From positions 1 to 64,000 of the forward strand of contig JAFUYP010000082.1 of the NCBI GenBank assembly GCA_017470535.1: a DNA stretch of 64,000 nucleotides. Direction: 5' to 3'. This stretch comes from Ruminococcus sp. (GTDB taxonomy: Bacteria; Bacillota; Clostridia; Oscillospirales; Ruminococcaceae). Both the position numbers and the translations under genes were made by a program. Of this stretch, positions 40,148 to 49,026 are shown in pieces; the first letter of the stretch is position 1, and every line of letters starts with the position of its first letter. The notes beneath the pieces are model-generated. The model had not been told where the DNA came from. It saw nothing but the letters and a program-made list of their open reading frames with translations, and searched no databases.

Positions 40148-40321
40148 TTATGCGGTCATCTTGTAATCGACCACTGCTATCTCCTGCATGAGCTTTTTAG
40201 CCTGATCGACGATCGCTTCTAATCTTTGTGCGACCTCGTCGGTAAAATACTTCTCTCCGCTTTTGCAGCTTGGTGCAATAGCTGTAAATAATATCCCGTT
40301 CTTCCTGCCGAAAATTTTTAT
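40148..40321 (-). pseudogene. C-terminal coding fragment without a start
   Basis: The minus strand reads a convincing protein end (GRKNGILFTAIAPSCKSGEK, YFTDEVAQRLEAIVDQAKKL, MQEIAVVDYK) with natural codon use, ending just before the shared terminator. No ATG, GTG or TTG with a ribosome binding site lies at its 5' side, and the frame then enters antisense of the GGDEF gene promoter. It is either a 5'-truncated gene or a ~55-residue protein with a rare ATT/ATA start. Family not recognised. Confidence 0.4.
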
Positions 40322-40340
40322 GTAAATTTCATAAAATCTA

Positions 40341-40369
40341 TTGCAAAATGAGAAATAATGTGGTATAAT
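40341..40369 (+). promoter_or_regulatory. Promoter of the LacI-sensor GGDEF gene
   Basis: TTGCAA (40341-40346), 17-bp spacer, TATAAT (40364-40369) with TGG before it. Confidence 0.7.
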
Positions 40370-40418
40370 ATCTATGATTAGACATTGTATTTTCCAGCGA
40401 TAGGAGATGACAGCGGCA

Positions 40419-42332
40419 ATGAAACGCAGAACATTTGCAATATGTGTTACAGGATATGATGAACAGAACGAGATGATGACCATAAAGGGCGCACTTGACC
40501 GCTGTAAGCAGCTCGACATCAATCTGCTCATATTCTTTAATCCTCTGAGAAAGCCGGAGCTTAATCTGAATTTCGAGATACCGGAGGATATAGTAAACGG
40601 CGAGATGCAGATACTCAAGCTCATCAATTTTGATATGATAGACGGTCTTATCGTGTTCGGCGATTCTATGCTCAGCGAGAAGATGCTTTTTGAGCTTCGT
40701 GACAGGGCTAAGGAAAAGAACGTCCCTATGGTGAATATCGACGACCCGTTGCATGACATATGCGAAAAGATAACCATGAGCAATGAGTTTGCTATGGAAG
40801 TGGTAATAAGACATTTAGTCGAGGATCACGGGTTCACTAAGATAGACTTTATAAACGGCTTTAAGAACAACCCTCAGTCAGACCAGCGCCTTGCTGCATA
40901 TAAAAAGGTGCTTAATGAGCATAATATCCCGATAGATGAGAGCCGTATACACTACGGTGAATTCTGGAGAAAGTCGATAGAGTGTACCAAGGATATAATC
41001 GCAAGGGGCGAGCTGCCCGAGGCTATCGCCTGTGCTAATGATACTATGGCTATATTCTGTATGGATACACTCAAAGAGCATGGCTATAAGATACCTGATG
41101 ATGTTGTGGTCACTGGCTTTGATGCGACGCTTGACAGTACGATATGTAAGCCTACACTTACAACTGCAAGGCGTGCTATATATGAGTCGGGCACTGCGGC
41201 TGTTGATAAGCTCATAAGAATGTGTGACGGCGAGAATGTCGAGTACGATACATCTGTCGAGAGCGTACTTGTGGTAGGTCAGTCGTGCGGCTGTATGCCT
41301 ATACTCCCCCCGAAGGAGGAAAGCTATGAGGAGCGCTATAAGACGCTCAATGATTTCAAGCAGTTCAACAGATATGTGCTGTATATGAACGCCGAGTTCT
41401 CAAATATAAAATACTCAGCCGAGCTTTTCGAGCCGCTCGAGGGCGGTGCGACGATATTCGGGCTGAAAAAGATGTATGTCTGTGTAAGCTCTGACGTTGA
41501 GAACAAGAGAGATCTTGTTGACATAGCTATGGACGATTCAAGCTCGTGGCAGATACCGGAAACTATGGTGTCCATGATGCAGTATAAGCATGATGTGCCG
41601 ATAGGTCAGGAGTTCCCGACAAAGGATCTTCTTCCTGTGCCGATAGTGGACAGCGAGCAGGCGATGAACGTTATGTTTGCGCCGATATACTTCCGTAAGA
41701 CATTCCTCGGCTATATTGCGATAGAGCCGCCGGAGGGCTTCTTTATCGAGGGCGATATGTTCTCGGCATGGCTGGTGGGCATATGCAATAACGCCGGGAG
41801 CTTTTATATGAATAACGAGCTTTCCGAGGCGATAGGTGAATTGCAGAAGCTCTACCTCAGAGATCCGCTGACGGGGCTTTATAACAGACGAGGGCTGCTC
41901 AAATATGAGAGAAGCTATATCGAGAGCAACCTCCTTGAAGGCAAGACGGTCGCTATCATATGCGCCGACGTTGACGGTCTTAAAAAGATCAACGACACCT
42001 ACGGCCACGAGGAGGGCGATAATGCGATAGTCAGAAGCTCCTCGGCTATAATGAGATGCTTCCCGATAGGCTGTATCTCGGTAAGGACGGGCGGCGACGA
42101 GTTTCTGATAGCGGCAGCGTTTGACAGCGAGACTGCGCTCAAAGAGGCGATAAAGGACGTTTACAGAAATCTGAAGGAGTATAACTCCGTAAGCCAGAAG
42201 CCGTATAAGGTAGGCTGCTCCTGCGGATATGCGATAGTACCGCCTATATATGATCTTGACGAGGTGACGAACCTTGCCGACAAGAATATGTACGATGAAA
42301 AGGTAAGACGCAAGACCGTAAGAAAAGACTGA
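40419..42332 (+). CDS. Diguanylate cyclase with LacI-type ligand-binding domain
   Basis: A 637-residue cytosolic protein. Residues 1-300 match the periplasmic-binding-protein fold of LacI regulators (GLIVFGDSM, IACANDTMAIFCMDTL, VVVTGFDA) but the helix-turn-helix is absent. Residues 300-480 are a GAF-like or linker region. 490-637 are a GGDEF domain (DPLTGLYNRRG, DVDGLKKINDTYGHEEGD, RTGGDEF), which makes cyclic di-GMP. Likely a sugar or small-molecule-controlled cyclase. ATG at 40419 gives a natural start; an ATG four codons earlier abuts the GGAG site. A paralog runs off the right edge. Confidence 0.85.
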   Translation: MKRRTFAICVTGYDEQNEMMTIKGALDRCKQLDINLLIFFNPLRKPELNLNFEIPEDIVNGEMQILKLINFDMIDGLIVFGDSMLSEKMLFELRDRAKEKNVPMVNIDDPLHDICEKITMSNEFAMEVVIRHLVEDHGFTKIDFINGFKNNPQSDQRLAAYKKVLNEHNIPIDESRIHYGEFWRKSIECTKDIIARGELPEAIACANDTMAIFCMDTLKEHGYKIPDDVVVTGFDATLDSTICKPTLTTARRAIYESGTAAVDKLIRMCDGENVEYDTSVESVLVVGQSCGCMPILPPKEESYEERYKTLNDFKQFNRYVLYMNAEFSNIKYSAELFEPLEGGATIFGLKKMYVCVSSDVENKRDLVDIAMDDSSSWQIPETMVSMMQYKHDVPIGQEFPTKDLLPVPIVDSEQAMNVMFAPIYFRKTFLGYIAIEPPEGFFIEGDMFSAWLVGICNNAGSFYMNNELSEAIGELQKLYLRDPLTGLYNRRGLLKYERSYIESNLLEGKTVAIICADVDGLKKINDTYGHEEGDNAIVRSSSAIMRCFPIGCISVRTGGDEFLIAAAFDSETALKEAIKDVYRNLKEYNSVSQKPYKVGCSCGYAIVPPIYDLDEVTNLADKNMYDEKVRRKTVRKD

Positions 42333-42382
42333 TAATATCCGCTGTCCGTTTGGGCAGCGGTATTGCCTTTGGAGGGAAAACT

Positions 42383-42634
42383 ATGATAGAATTTCGTTAT
42401 GACACACAGCTTTTGATCGACGCCGAGGGACTTGACGAGGACGAGCTTTTTGACTATATCACCGAGCATTTCACAGGCGACAGCCTGCTTGTGGTGGGCG
42501 ATGATGATGTGATGAAGCTGCATTTTCACACCAACGAGCCGTGGAAGATACTTGAATACTGTGCAACGCTCGGCGAGATATACGATATAATCGTAGAGGA
42601 TATGGACAGACAGGCAAGGGGTCTGCACGGATAA
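42383..42634 (+). CDS. Stand-alone FakA C-terminal-like domain
   Basis: An 83-residue protein resembling the region near the C-terminus of fatty-acid kinase subunit FakA (DAK2 family): TQLLIDAEGLDEDEL, then GDSLLVVGDDDVMKLHFHTN and ILEYCATLGEI. In FakA this part follows the DAK2 and Cys-containing domains; here it stands alone. GGAGGG precedes the ATG; the stop overlaps the next ATG. Function unknown, possibly ligand or FakB binding. Confidence 0.65.
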   Translation: MIEFRYDTQLLIDAEGLDEDELFDYITEHFTGDSLLVVGDDDVMKLHFHTNEPWKILEYCATLGEIYDIIVEDMDRQARGLHG

Positions 42635-43065
42635 TGTATTTTGAACATATAAATGTCGGCGACTGTATCAGCCTGCCGCCGCTTAAAGTGGATAAAGACG
42701 ATATGGTCGCTTTTGCAAAACGGTTCAATCCCGTGCCTATGCACATAGATGAGGAGTATGCAAAGACCACCCGTGCAGGTGCGCTTACATCTTCGGGGCT
42801 TTATACCTTTGCGCTCATGTGGGCAGAGTATGTGGCAGACGACTTCGGCGGTGAGCAGACGATAGCAGGAACGTCTATGAAGCTCGATTTCTTAGCCCCT
42901 GTGTTTGCAGGCGATACGCTCGAAGGAAAAGCGACTGTGACCGACAAGCGTGAAAGAAACGCCTATAATGGTATCTTCACCGTGAAGATAGAGGTGTCTG
43001 CAAACGGTAAGCCTGCGCTGACAGCGTTTGTTGACACGGTAGTAAAACGGGAGGGCGAAAGATGA
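42634..43065 (+). CDS. MaoC-like hot-dog dehydratase
   Basis: A 143-residue single hot-dog protein. The hydratase motif is FNPVPMHIDEEYA (Asp/His dyad), followed by a small-residue turn (ALTSSGLYTFALM). MaoC enzymes hydrate or dehydrate acyl thioesters. It is coupled by overlaps to the FakA-C-like gene before and the hydrolase after, an acyl-metabolism context. Confidence 0.82.
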   Translation: MYFEHINVGDCISLPPLKVDKDDMVAFAKRFNPVPMHIDEEYAKTTRAGALTSSGLYTFALMWAEYVADDFGGEQTIAGTSMKLDFLAPVFAGDTLEGKATVTDKRERNAYNGIFTVKIEVSANGKPALTAFVDTVVKREGER

Positions 43066-43604
43066 AAAAGCTGTGCGTGCTGTTCCCGGGGATAGGGTAT
43101 AACTGCGATAAGCCGCTTTTGTACTATACCGGCAAGATGTTTAAAAAAGCCGGGTATGATGTGATAAGGCTCAGCTATTCAGGCTTCCCGGAGGGCGCTA
43201 AGGGAAACGATGAGAAAATGCGCCTGTGTGCCGAACACGCCTATGAGCAGAGCGTCGGGCAGCTGCGCCTTGCAGGGCTTGATAAGTACGACAGGGTGGT
43301 GTTTGTCGGCAAGAGCATAGGCACTGTTGTCTGTGCCAGACTAAGACAGGAGGTATGCCCGGAGGCTGTCTGTATTTTTATGACACCGCTTGAGGTGACG
43401 TTTTCATTCGGCGCAGGGGTATGCGCCTTTACAGGCACTGCCGACCCGTGGGCGGAAACTGAAAAAATAAAAGATCTGTGCGGCAGGACCGGTACGCCGC
43501 TCAAAATATATGAGGGTGCAGACCATTCTCTCGAAACAGGGGACACAGAAAACGATTTAGCCCAACTTTTAGACGTTTTAAGAGAAGTAAAACACTATAT
43601 TTAG
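43062..43604 (+). CDS. Small alpha/beta hydrolase
   Basis: A 180-residue hydrolase. The nucleophile elbow is VGKSIGT, the acid is the Asp in FTGTADPWAE, and the His is in GADHSLE. Short cap-less fold as in dienelactone-hydrolase-like or acyl-peptidase-like proteins. Overlaps the MaoC gene by four bases (ATGA). Substrate unknown. Confidence 0.75.
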   Translation: MKKLCVLFPGIGYNCDKPLLYYTGKMFKKAGYDVIRLSYSGFPEGAKGNDEKMRLCAEHAYEQSVGQLRLAGLDKYDRVVFVGKSIGTVVCARLRQEVCPEAVCIFMTPLEVTFSFGAGVCAFTGTADPWAETEKIKDLCGRTGTPLKIYEGADHSLETGDTENDLAQLLDVLREVKHYI

Positions 43605-43646
43605 TGGGTGAGAAAAAAATTTTTTTGGTTTTTTTGTGGTTTTAGG

Positions 43647-43675
43647 TTGATTTTTGTTTGAATATGTGTTAGAAT
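43647..43675 (+). promoter_or_regulatory. Promoter of the acidic zinc-ribbon gene
   Basis: TTGATT (43647-43652), 17-bp spacer, TAGAAT (43670-43675), 41 bp before the ATG. Confidence 0.55.
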
Positions 43676-43716
43676 ATATATTATAGAACGATTATCACGA
43701 AAGGAAGGATATTTCA

Positions 43717-44709
43717 ATGGAGATGAAAACCTGCCCTCACTGCGGTAAAGAGATACAGAAAGAGGCTATACTTTGTAAGTACTGCCACTCTTTGCTCGTA
43801 GAACAGAACGATGATGAGGAAACAGATCCCCCTGCAAACGGCGACACTATAATATTCAGAAAAACAGATGCCCCCAAGGCGAATGACTATGCTGATGATG
43901 TCGATGATTATGAGGACGACGATGAGCCGCCGGTAAGAGAACAAAGACGCCCGGCAAGAAGCTATGATCGTGAAGACGACGATTATGAAGAGGATTATCA
44001 GGATTACGAGGACGATGACGACGACGGCGACGGCGATAAGAAGCGTATGTATATAATGGTGCTCGTTATCGCAATAGGCATCATCGTAGTAGCGATAGTA
44101 TGTCTTGCAGTCGCATCTAAGCTGTTCGGTTCAAGCACAGACAGCTCCAAGATAACAGTCAAGAATACAACAGCAGCTCAGGCGGCAGAGTCGGCAGACG
44201 ATTCAGGCGACGAGTCAAAGAGCGAAAAGAAGAAAAAGACCACCACAAAGTCGGCAGATGATGCAGATGCAACGACCACAACTGCTGAAACTGATGAGAA
44301 CGGTCAGCCGGTAACGACCTCTGCTGATGAAGAGGGTCAGGACACCACGACTACAACAGTCGAGGGCGAGATAGCCGATCCGGCAGCTACGACAGCTTCC
44401 TCTGACGGAGAGGACGATGACACAACAACTACCACAACAGCGGTAACTGATGAAAACGGTCAGACAGTAACATCTGCTGATGACGGCGAGTCCAAGACAG
44501 AGACTTCCGAGACTAAGGAAGTAACAGCTGACGAGCAGACAGTAAGAGATGCTGTAAAGGATCAGATCGACGGCAATATCACAAGCTCTGAGTTCAGAAC
44601 TGATGAGTATGGTTATGTATACTATTACTTCTTTACAGACGACGGCCACGGTTATAGCGTAGCATATAACAAGGAAACAGGCGAGTCGATAGTAGACCAG
44701 AACTATTGA
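43717..44709 (+). CDS. Zinc-ribbon membrane protein with acidic and Thr-rich regions
   Basis: A 330-residue protein: zinc ribbon (CPHCG...CKYCH, 5-23), a strongly acidic Asp/Glu/Tyr stretch (55-105), a membrane helix (MYIMVLVIAIGIIVVAIVCLAV), then an outer Thr-rich region (TTTT runs, 150-275) and a small C-terminal domain (TVRDAVKDQIDGNITSSEF...YYYFFTDDG). The Thr-rich part resembles wall-spanning linkers that are often glycosylated. It shares the ribbon-helix-outer-domain plan of the 8-12 kb locus. Function unknown. Confidence 0.65.
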   Translation: MEMKTCPHCGKEIQKEAILCKYCHSLLVEQNDDEETDPPANGDTIIFRKTDAPKANDYADDVDDYEDDDEPPVREQRRPARSYDREDDDYEEDYQDYEDDDDDGDGDKKRMYIMVLVIAIGIIVVAIVCLAVASKLFGSSTDSSKITVKNTTAAQAAESADDSGDESKSEKKKKTTTKSADDADATTTTAETDENGQPVTTSADEEGQDTTTTTVEGEIADPAATTASSDGEDDDTTTTTTAVTDENGQTVTSADDGESKTETSETKEVTADEQTVRDAVKDQIDGNITSSEFRTDEYGYVYYYFFTDDGHGYSVAYNKETGESIVDQNY

Positions 44710-44719
44710 TAAAAGTATT

Positions 44720-44749
44720 AAAGCCACGGCACAGCGCCGTGGCTTTTTT
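44720..44749. terminator. Terminator shared by convergent genes
   Basis: AAGCCACGGC-ACAGC-GCCGTGGCTT followed by six T; the other side is A-rich enough to serve the minus-strand CotH gene. Confidence 0.85.
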
Positions 44750-44761
44750 GTATCAGAAGCG

Positions 44762-46294
44762 TTATTCCTTGACAAATTTCTTGTCCATCCATTTGATCCT
44801 GCCCTCTATCCACTTGAATAGCTGAGCTGCACTGTCAACAGCCCATTCATCGGTCATGCAGAGATCCTCCTTGTCCTTGTCGAGTAAGGTCTTTTCCTCC
44901 TCAACACAGCTTTCTATCAGCTTGTCAGACTTCATTGAAGTCCACTTTTCCTTTGCTAAGTCTGCGAACCAGTCCTGCTTCATAAGAAGTATGAACCACG
45001 GATTTGACCTGTCGCCCTTGCTCTTTGCAAAGCTCTCCTCGCAGAACGCCGCTGCCCAGTAACGGCTTATGCTGTCATTGTACGCCCAGTTGAAATCCCA
45101 GGGGGAGGTGAAGGTCAGCTTTGGGTGAGTGCTGCCCTCGGAGAAGTCAACGCACATAAAGAAGCTGCCCTCGCCGCAGTCGTAGTCGTGTACTATCTCG
45201 TATAAAAGATACATATCCACGACAGACTTTATGTCCATAACGGCTGATACCGTTTCCTCGGCAGAGTTGTACTCGGCGTCCACCAGCTCGTAGTTTTCGT
45301 CGAATGTGAGGTACTTGCCCTTTTCGCACGCCTGATAAACTATCTCAAATACACCGTTTAAATACTTGTCTATAAAATCTATCTGCCCCTGCGTGTAGAG
45401 ATCATTCTTGACAGAATATTCCGCCGGCACGAACGCCCTTGTTTCGCCCTCTATGTCAGTGACCTCGTATTCGCCGTAGTCAAGCGTTATGTAGTGGTTG
45501 TCCTCGTCGCTCGTAGCGTAGTTGTCAAGCTCTAAGTAGTATCCGATGTCGTTGCCGGTGTAGCCCTCCTCCGGCTGTGAAACGTCCACACGGTTTTTGT
45601 TTATCTGACATTGCTCGCATAACAGATATACGCCCTTGAATTCGTCATTCACATATACCAGCACATGACGTGAATCGGAGCAGTAGTAGCCGTCCGGCTC
45701 CATTATAGCCCTGCCGAAACGGAAAGCTATGTCATTTCTGATAAGATCCCAGTCAGCCTTTAAAAGCACCCAGCTTTTGCATTCGGCACCGTCGTTTAAG
45801 CCTAACATATTCGTCTTTTCATCGAACTTGATGCGGTAGGGTACCTGGTTTCGCCTTATCTGTGCCACATCACCGTAAAACGCACTGGAATTGCCCCTTA
45901 CCTTGACGCCTGCGGAAGCGGCGTTTATCTCCTGCGAGCTGTCGCAGTTGAATACATCAATAACGCAGGAGGTGTAATCGTCGATCGACACTATCTCATC
46001 GTCCGGCGCAGTCGTCATGTTGATTATCGGCAGCGTGTGAGCTTTGGTCATCTTTTCCTTAAAGGAATCCTTTTTCTTGCTGTCAACGCCAAGACTCTCA
46101 TAGGTGACAGGCTCGGGATTTATCACCGTAGTCTTTTCCGGAGCAAGAGTCACCACGGGGGCGGTAGTGGTGGTAGTTTCCTGCGACGACTGACTTTCAG
46201 ACCCGGCATCAGACGAGCTGCTTTTCCCGGCGCAGGCAGAGAGCGAGAGGGTGAGCGCCGCACATGTAAAAGCTGAGATCATACGTTTTTTCAT
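44762..46294 (-). CDS. CotH-family kinase lipoprotein
   Basis: A 510-residue exported protein. The N-terminus MKKRMISAFTCAALTLSLSAC is a lipoprotein signal with Cys 21 as anchor, followed by a Ser/Thr linker. The rest matches the CotH protein-kinase-like family: VKVRGNSS, YRIKFDEKTNMLGL, WVLLKADWDLIRNDIAF, GVYLLCEQ and FTSPWDFNWAYND (probable metal-binding Asp). Ruminococci use CotH-like proteins widely, some on cellulosomes. GGAGGT is six bases before this ATG; a 38-codon longer frame lacks a site and a signal. Confidence 0.85.
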   Translation of the reverse strand: MKKRMISAFTCAALTLSLSACAGKSSSSDAGSESQSSQETTTTTAPVVTLAPEKTTVINPEPVTYESLGVDSKKKDSFKEKMTKAHTLPIINMTTAPDDEIVSIDDYTSCVIDVFNCDSSQEINAASAGVKVRGNSSAFYGDVAQIRRNQVPYRIKFDEKTNMLGLNDGAECKSWVLLKADWDLIRNDIAFRFGRAIMEPDGYYCSDSRHVLVYVNDEFKGVYLLCEQCQINKNRVDVSQPEEGYTGNDIGYYLELDNYATSDEDNHYITLDYGEYEVTDIEGETRAFVPAEYSVKNDLYTQGQIDFIDKYLNGVFEIVYQACEKGKYLTFDENYELVDAEYNSAEETVSAVMDIKSVVDMYLLYEIVHDYDCGEGSFFMCVDFSEGSTHPKLTFTSPWDFNWAYNDSISRYWAAAFCEESFAKSKGDRSNPWFILLMKQDWFADLAKEKWTSMKSDKLIESCVEEEKTLLDKDKEDLCMTDEWAVDSAAQLFKWIEGRIKWMDKKFVKE

Positions 46295-46562
46295 AAAAAT
46301 ACCTCCATGATTAATATTTGTCACGATAATTATAGCACAATGGTGATATTTTAGCAATGCACTATTATAATATGTATTTAACATATCGTAGGGAAAGGAG
46401 CTTATCAAGCTGATAGCAGATGAACGCCTTTGACGGACGGATGCCCCCCGGAGGGAATGCTGACAGGGAGCGAGATCCCGCCGCTATGACCGTTGTGCAG
46501 TATGCACAAGACACACCCATAAAAAGTTTAAAAATTTCTCACCCATAAAAATAAAAAATCTC
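46295..46562. other. Intergenic region before the S10 promoter
   Basis: About 270 bp. A 42-codon frame (46420-46548; MNAFDGRMPPGGNADRERD...) has plausible composition but no close ribosome binding site and no recognised family. The repeat CACCCATAAAAA occurs twice near 46514 and 46541. Nothing else is recognised. Confidence 0.3.
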
Positions 46563-46591
46563 TTGCAAATCAGGACGAGATGATGTATAAT
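46563..46591 (+). promoter_or_regulatory. Promoter of the S10 ribosomal operon
   Basis: TTGCAA (46563-46568), 17-bp spacer, TATAAT (46586-46591). Transcription would start near 46598, leaving a leader of about 400 nt before rpsJ. Confidence 0.75.
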
Positions 46592-46634
46592 AATACTTGC
46601 GTGACTGCAAGGTGCGTTTATATAAATGTACCCT

Positions 46635-46701
46635 CCCGGCAATGATCCGCCGGGGACGCAATGATATGCGATGAAGTGAAAGGTTGCCGGCGGTGCGCCG
46701 G
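46635..46701 (+). promoter_or_regulatory. S10 leader: GC-rich arms with alternative pairings
   Basis: CCCGGC...GCCGGG (46635-46654) and CCGGCG-GTG-CGCCGG (46687-46701) form separate hairpins. CCGCCGG (46648-46654 region) can instead pair with CCGGCGG (46687-46693). Mutually exclusive arms upstream of a terminator are the layout of an RNA switch or a ribosomal-protein binding site. Confidence 0.45.
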
Positions 46702-46864
46702 GTAATTTTCATGGAGTATGTCCGATTTTAAACCGGGCGGCTGAGATACTACACGGTATGTGCTCTTGCTTCTTGCGAGGGGCGTTTGTCTGAAAGCGGC
46801 ATTGTGCGGCTTTGGGGGCGTGCGCTTTTGGCATGGGCGTGTACGGGCTATGTGTTTTCCGGCT

Positions 46865-46896
46865 TTCCGAAAATCGAAAGATTTTTGGAATTTTTT
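46865..46896 (+). terminator. Intrinsic terminator (attenuator) inside the S10 leader
   Basis: TTCCGAAAATC pairs with GATTTTTGGAA (11 bp, one G-T) around a GAAA tetraloop and is followed by TTTTTT. It lies in the transcribed leader, 102 bases before the rpsJ start and well after the only good promoter, so it must be read through or controlled for the operon to be expressed. Confidence 0.7.
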
Positions 46897-46909
46897 ATTT
46901 GCAAAGATA

Positions 46910-46931
46910 GGGAACACACGGCAGAGTGTAA
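46910..46931 (+). repeat. Leader motif shared with the rplW-rplB gap, copy 1
   Basis: GGGAACACACGG-CAG-AGTGTAA matches 19 of 22 bases with 49027-49048. ACAC and GTGT arms could pair. Confidence 0.5.
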
Positions 46932-46998
46932 ATTGAAAACAAGAGTATTTCGTAACCTGCCCCCTAAGTAACAAACAAGCATTAAGGAGGCGATTTGA

Positions 46999-47313
46999 AT
47001 GGCAGTCAATGAAAAGATCAGGATCAAGATCAAGGGTTATGAGCACGCAGTCGTTGATGCTGCTGCTGCAAAGATAGTGGACGCTGCTAAGAGATCGGGC
47101 GCACAGGTTTCCGGACCTATACCGCTCCCGACAGACAAGGAGATCATCACTATTTTAAGAGCTGTACACAAGTATAAGGACAGCAGAGAGCAGTTCGAGC
47201 TCAGAACTCACAAAAGACTTATCGACGTTATCCGTCCTACAAAGGAAACAACGGCAGCACTCGAGGGTCTTGAACTTCCTGCAGGTGTAAACATCGTTAT
47301 GGAGATCAAGTGA
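46999..47313 (+). CDS. rpsJ: Ribosomal protein S10
   Basis: A 104-residue 30S head protein; the same protein (NusE) joins antitermination complexes. Signatures are [18 protein letters not shown] and [14 protein letters not shown]. Good AAGGAGG site. First gene of the S10 operon, behind a long structured leader with a terminator. Confidence 0.97.
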   Translation: MAVNEKIRIKIKGYEHAVVDAAAAKIVDAAKRSGAQVSGPIPLPTDKEIITILRAVHKYKDSREQFELRTHKRLIDVIRPTKETTAALEGLELPAGVNIVMEIK

Positions 47314-47405
47314 TCCCCGATAGATATTAATGTAATATCGTATATGGTGTAACACGCAGGTCACGTCGGGCGACCGACCAATAACCGAAATAGGAGGAAA
47401 AAACA

Positions 47406-48044
47406 ATGGTAAAGGGAATCATCGGCAAGAAGATCGGCATGACACAGATCTTCGATGAAACAGGAAAAGTTATCCCTGTAACTGTCGTAGAGGCAGGCCC
47501 CTGTGTAGTAGTCCAGAAGAAAACAGTTGAAAACGACGGCTACGACGCAGTACAGCTCGGCTTCGGTGACATCAGGGCAAAGAGAGTGAACAAGCCGCTC
47601 GCAGGACATTTTGCAAAGGCGGGCGTAGCACAGAAGAGAACTCTCAAAGAATTCAGACTTGACGATACATCGGCTCTTAATGTGGGCGACATCGTTAAGG
47701 CAGACTCATTTGCAGAAGGTGACATCATTGATGTGAGCGGTACAAGCAAGGGTCACGGTTTTACAGGTTCTATCAAGCGTCATAACTACGCAAGACTTAA
47801 AGAAACTCACGGTACAGGCCCTGTACACAGACACGCAGGCTCTATGGGCGCTTGCTCGAGCCCGTCAAGGATCTTCAAGGGCAAGGGTATGCCTGGTCAG
47901 ATGGGTAATGAAAAGGTAACAGTACAGAACCTTACAGTAGTAAAGGTAGACGCTGAAAATAATCTTATTGCAATAAAGGGCGCTATCCCGGGTCCTAAGA
48001 ACGGTACAGTAGTTCTTACAGACGCAATAAAGAAAAAGGCTTAG
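47406..48044 (+). CDS. rplC: Ribosomal protein L3
   Basis: A 212-residue 50S protein binding near the peptidyl-transferase centre. Signatures are [12 protein letters not shown], the [12 protein letters not shown] loop and [21 protein letters not shown] 92-bp gap with a small GTCG-GG-CGAC hairpin separates it from rpsJ. Confidence 0.97.
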   Translation: MVKGIIGKKIGMTQIFDETGKVIPVTVVEAGPCVVVQKKTVENDGYDAVQLGFGDIRAKRVNKPLAGHFAKAGVAQKRTLKEFRLDDTSALNVGDIVKADSFAEGDIIDVSGTSKGHGFTGSIKRHNYARLKETHGTGPVHRHAGSMGACSSPSRIFKGKGMPGQMGNEKVTVQNLTVVKVDAENNLIAIKGAIPGPKNGTVVLTDAIKKKA

Positions 48045-48062
48045 TGGAAGGAGGAATAGACA

Positions 48063-48686
48063 ATGTCACAGGTTTCAGTATTTGATATGACAGGTAAAAA
48101 GGTTGCCGACACTGAGCTTAACGACGCAGTATTCGGTATCACTCCGAACGTAAGCGTTATGCACGCAATGGTTGTGAATTATCTCGCAAACCAGAGACAG
48201 GGCACACAGTCAACTCTTACAAGAACAGAGGTAAGGGGCGGCGGCAGAAAGCCCTGGAGACAGAAGGGTACAGGTCATGCAAGACAGGGTTCTATCAGAG
48301 CTCCCCAGTGGACACACGGCGGTGTTGCTTTAGGACCTAAGCCCAGAGATTACAGCTATTCGCTCAATAAGAAGGAAAAGAGACTTGCAATGAAGTCTGC
48401 GCTTTCTTCTAAGGTGATCGATCAGGATCTGGTAGTGGTAGACGCTATCAAGACTGAGGAATTCAAGACAAAGACTATCGCTCAGATGCTCGGTGCTCTC
48501 GGCGCTGACAAGAAGGCGCTCATCGTGCTCGGCTCTGACGATAAGAAGGTAATAAAGAGTGCGGCTAATATCCCCGGTGTAAAGACAGCAAGTGTCAATA
48601 CACTCAATGTATATGACATTTTAAACTATGACAAGTTCATCGTTGAAAAGGATGCCGTAGCTAAGATCGAGGAGGTTTATGCGTAA
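48063..48686 (+). CDS. rplD: Ribosomal protein L4
   Basis: A 207-residue 50S exit-tunnel protein. The extended loop is visible ([20 protein letters not shown], then [15 protein letters not shown]). In gamma-proteobacteria L4 represses its own S10 operon; that is not established for Clostridia. Its last base overlaps the rplW start. Confidence 0.97.
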   Translation: MSQVSVFDMTGKKVADTELNDAVFGITPNVSVMHAMVVNYLANQRQGTQSTLTRTEVRGGGRKPWRQKGTGHARQGSIRAPQWTHGGVALGPKPRDYSYSLNKKEKRLAMKSALSSKVIDQDLVVVDAIKTEEFKTKTIAQMLGALGADKKALIVLGSDDKKVIKSAANIPGVKTASVNTLNVYDILNYDKFIVEKDAVAKIEEVYA

Positions 48687-48979
48687 TGACTAAGACAGCT
48701 CAGGACATAATCCTCAGACCTATAATCACAGAGGATTCAATGGAAAGACTTCCCGAGGGTAAGTATACTTTCGAGGTAGCTAAGGACGCTAACAAGATCG
48801 AGATCGCTAAGGCTGTTGAGGAGCTTTTCGATGTAAAGGTCGCTAAGGTAAATACGATAAGCGTCAAGGGCAAGCAGAAGAGAATGGGCAGGAGCGTAGG
48901 CTTCAGACCTGACTGGAAAAAGGCAGTAGTTACAGTTGAAGGCGACAAGACGATAGAGTTCTTCGACGGAATGTACTAA
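48686..48979 (+). CDS. rplW: Ribosomal protein L23
   Basis: A 97-residue 50S protein at the exit of the tunnel, docking site for SRP and trigger factor. Signatures are ILRPIITEDSM, KVNTISVKGK and MGRSVGFRPDWKKAVV. A 131-bp gap to rplB follows. Confidence 0.96.
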   Translation: MTKTAQDIILRPIITEDSMERLPEGKYTFEVAKDANKIEIAKAVEELFDVKVAKVNTISVKGKQKRMGRSVGFRPDWKKAVVTVEGDKTIEFFDGMY

Positions 48980-49026
48980 TGAGCCTCCGGCAAAATGTGC
49001 CGGGTAAGTATGGGGCGCATTAAAGA

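Noticed and set aside
40148..40783. 211-codon minus-strand frame reaching into the GGDEF gene
   Set aside because: Only the last ~55 codons look coding; the rest is antisense to the LacI-type domain and its promoter.
46420..46548. 42-codon frame MNAFDGRMPPGG...
   Set aside because: Plausible composition but no properly spaced ribosome binding site and no known relatives; not strong enough to call a gene.
46786..46971. 61-codon frame in the S10 leader
   Set aside because: Crosses the attenuator hairpin, no ribosome binding site, Cys/Trp-rich improbable sequence.
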